From Acidimicrobiaceae bacterium (GTDB taxonomy: Bacteria > Actinomycetota > Acidimicrobiia > Acidimicrobiales > Microtrichaceae): DNA of 8,762 bases. Positions within the stretch are counted from its first letter, which is position 1; the number at the start of each line of letters is the position of its first letter. This document shows positions 7,283 to 8,762 of the stretch, in pieces. Where the stretch lies: positions 5,017 through 13,778 of the forward strand of contig DORQ01000219.1 in the NCBI GenBank assembly GCA_003514205.1, in the 5' to 3' direction. Below the pieces are notes generated by a model that did no database searches, was not told the DNA's origin, and saw only the letters and a list, made by a program, of their open reading frames with translations. Position numbers and translations under genes: made by a program.

Positions 7283-7939
7283 CTGTCAGTTCAGCGCAGA
7301 CACGGTGACTGGCATGTTCATTTCCATGATGTTCGCCGGACACCACACCACTTCGAGCACTGCCTCCTGGCTCATCATTGAACTTCTTCGCAACCCAGAG
7401 GTGATGGCGCATGTGGTCGGGGAGATGGACGCGCTGGCCGAAGCCGGCGAGGGCGTGATCACCTACCAGGACCTTCGAGAGGTCCCCTGGCTTGAAGCTG
7501 CCATCAAGGAGACCTTGCGGATGCATCCGCCACTGATTCTGCTTCTGCGGATGGTGATGGAGCCCTTTGAAGTGCAGGGCCACACGATTCCTGTCGGCTC
7601 GCTGGTGGGGACCTCCCCAGCGGTGTCGAACCGCCTTCCCGAGGTGTTTGAATCCGCAAACGTGTTTGACCCAAGTCGCTATATCGACCCGCGCCAGGAT
7701 GATCTTGACAACCCGTGGAACTGGATCCCCTTCGGTGCAGGGCGTCACCGCTGCGTCGGCGCAGCATTCGCGCTGATGCAGCTCAAGACCATCTTCTGTG
7801 TGTTGCTTCGCGATTGGGAATTCGAGCCGGCGCAGCCTCTTGATTCATATCGCAACGACCACTCCAAAATGGTGGTTCAACTCAGCCAGCCGTGCCGGGT
7901 GAGATACAAGCGTCGTCGTTCCCAGTCAGGCGCAGTCTG

Positions 7940-8173
7940 ATGGCCTGGCGAGTCGTGGTTGACCAAGCACTCTGCCAAGGACATGGCGTATGTGAGGCGG
8001 AGGCCCCTGAGGTCTTCGTGGTGGCGAAGGCCAACACCGTTGAGGTGTTGACACCACTGCCCGAGGATCAACTTCGTCGAGCAGTGGAGTTGGCCGTGAA
8101 ATACTGCCCGACCCACGCGCTCTCCATCATTGAAATCGAAGCAACCGCAACAACCGGAACCAACGAGGGATAA
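7940..8173 (+). CDS. [3Fe-4S] ferredoxin, electron donor to CYP51
   Basis: A 77-residue small ferredoxin. The cluster ligands are Cys12 and Cys18 in LCQGHGVC and Cys56 in YCPTHAL. His15 occupies the place where a fourth cysteine would sit in a [4Fe-4S] protein, the pattern of [3Fe-4S] ferredoxins that serve actinobacterial P450s. It would pass single electrons from a ferredoxin reductase to the CYP51 haem; no reductase gene is in the window. ATG 7940 is chosen because it overlaps the cyp51 TGA by one base and starts right at the conserved N-terminal strand MAWRVVVD. An upstream in-frame start at 7892 would add 16 residues unlike ferredoxins. From recollection, M. tuberculosis has an equivalent ferredoxin (Rv0763c) immediately after its cyp51. 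Translation probably depends on coupling to cyp51, so the frameshift could reduce its expression. Confidence 0.9.
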   Translation: MAWRVVVDQALCQGHGVCEAEAPEVFVVAKANTVEVLTPLPEDQLRRAVELAVKYCPTHALSIIEIEATATTGTNEG

Positions 8174-8176
8174 CCA

Positions 8177-8731
8177 ATGCCAGCATTTCCGCGCTCAGAA
8201 CTCGAAGAGATGGTCCAGCTGTGGATCACAGCGAATCGCGATGCCGAGGCCGCCGGCGACTGGCGCCCAATGGCGGATCTCTACACTGAGGATGCAACCT
8301 ACGGCTGGAACTACGGTCCCGATACCGACTTCATGGCCGTGGGGCGAGAAGAAATTCGCGAACTTGCACTCGGTGCCGAAATGGGCGGACTTGATGGCTG
8401 GGAGTATCCCTATGAGGAAGTCATCATCGATGATCAGCAGGGCTGGGTGGTCGGATTCTGGCGTCAAGTCGCTCAAGAAACTCGCCCCGACGGCAGTCTC
8501 TATGAGGTGCACGGGCTCGGCGGAAGCTGGTTTCGGTATGCCGGCAATTTCCAATGGAACTGGCAGCGAGACTGGTTCGACTTCGGCAATGCAGCCTCCC
8601 TGTTTCTCGAAATGATGAGCGCTGGGAAGCTCTCCGAGGGAATGACTGCCCGCATGCATCGATCAATGCGAGGGCCGCTCCCGGGCTACTACCCGGCCGG
8701 CACTTCGCCGGTGAAGCTGTGGGACCGATAG
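8177..8731 (+). CDS. NTF2/SnoaL-like fold protein of the cyp51 cassette
   Basis: A 184-residue soluble protein with no signal peptide or membrane segment. The N-terminal helix with LWITANRDAEAAGDWRPMAD (15-34) is followed by LYTEDATYGW (35-44) and VGREEIREL (55-63). Later come paired strands around WEYPYEEVIIDD, GWVVGFWRQV and GGSWFRYAG. This is the cone-shaped NTF2/SnoaL layout, used by ketosteroid isomerases, polyketide cyclases and many binding proteins. It is rich in Trp and Tyr, consistent with an aromatic-lined pocket. The C-terminal tail from about 140 is longer than in minimal family members. The start has a good GAGGGA (8165-8170) six bases upstream and follows the ferredoxin stop by three bases, so it belongs to the same operon. 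It may bind or isomerise the P450 substrate or product; this is inferred from fold and context only. I recall a similar-sized hypothetical protein, Rv0762c, in the matching mycobacterial position. Confidence 0.78.
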   Translation: MPAFPRSELEEMVQLWITANRDAEAAGDWRPMADLYTEDATYGWNYGPDTDFMAVGREEIRELALGAEMGGLDGWEYPYEEVIIDDQQGWVVGFWRQVAQETRPDGSLYEVHGLGGSWFRYAGNFQWNWQRDWFDFGNAASLFLEMMSAGKLSEGMTARMHRSMRGPLPGYYPAGTSPVKLWDR

Positions 8732-8762
8732 TCCGACGAGTTCCCAGCAACAACTGATTGCA

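Larger units (their letters stand above)
6566..7940 (+). pseudogene. cyp51: Sterol 14-alpha-demethylase CYP51, disrupted by a single-base frameshift
   Basis: Removing one base at 7277-7279 gives a 457-residue P450 that aligns collinearly, as I recall it, with the 451-residue M. tuberculosis CYP51. CYP51 removes the 14-alpha methyl group of sterols in three oxidative steps. The 5' part stops at 7282; the 3' part continues to 7940 in the next frame. In corrected numbering, AYPFMTPVFGEGVVFDA (76-92) is the CYP51 B'-C substrate signature. MFAGHHTTSS (255-264) is the I helix with the family His-Thr pair, and KETLR holds the ExxR pair (Glu315, Arg318). FGAGRHRCVG supplies haem ligand Cys396. I chose ATG 6566 because the following residues, MPSAVELPRVSG, match the start of the mycobacterial protein and GGAA lies six bases upstream. 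ATG 6530 would add 12 residues. Both halves look well conserved, suggesting a very recent lesion, a sequencing error or recoding. The stop overlaps the ferredoxin start by one base. Confidence 0.9.

Noticed and set aside
1..8762. CRISPR arrays, tRNA or rRNA genes, insertion sequences, prophage genes
   Set aside because: I found no regularly spaced repeats, no recognisable RNA gene, and no transposase, integrase or phage structural motif in any plausible reading frame.

Overview
The window looks like a chromosomal stretch of a moderately high-GC actinobacterium. The signs are an ECF sigma factor paired with an RskA-type anti-sigma factor, a sterol 14-alpha-demethylase (CYP51) closely resembling the mycobacterial protein, and its small [3Fe-4S] ferredoxin directly downstream. 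From recollection of the families, the order cyp51, ferredoxin, NTF2-like protein resembles the Mycobacterium tuberculosis Rv0764c-Rv0763c-Rv0762c neighbourhood. The host need not be a Mycobacterium; an Acidimicrobiia-type actinobacterium is an equally good guess.

Layout: (1) 1-714, plus strand, the C-terminal part of a dihydroorotase/dihydropyrimidinase-type cyclic amidohydrolase cut by the window edge. (2) 740-1936, plus, a secreted lipoprotein esterase of the polyhydroxybutyrate depolymerase/LpqC type. (3) 1937-2122, a non-coding leader with a 9-bp inverted repeat and a 17-bp palindrome. (4) 2123-3440, plus, an ECF sigma factor and membrane anti-sigma factor with overlapping ends. (5) 3484-5208, plus, a GT-C-fold polytopic glycosyltransferase, convergent with (6) 5205-6401, minus, an acyltransferase-3 family membrane protein; their stop codons interlock. 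(7) 6402-6565, a divergent control region with a good promoter and repeated TGGACA half-sites. (8) 6566-8731, plus, a cyp51 gene broken by one extra base, a [3Fe-4S] ferredoxin that would serve it, and an NTF2/SnoaL-fold protein.

How the genes may work together: the sigma/anti-sigma pair would convert an envelope signal into transcription, and it sits next to two membrane enzymes that probably modify envelope glycans. The cyp51 cassette is a self-contained redox unit (P450 plus electron donor) for a sterol or triterpenoid-like substrate. Its most notable features are the single-base frameshift just before the P450 I helix, a strong internal Shine-Dalgarno sequence about 50 bases upstream of that lesion, and the operator-like repeats on its promoter. 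I see no tRNA, rRNA, CRISPR array, insertion sequence or phage gene, and no gene-free stretch over 300 bases. I did not find clear evidence of an entirely new system.
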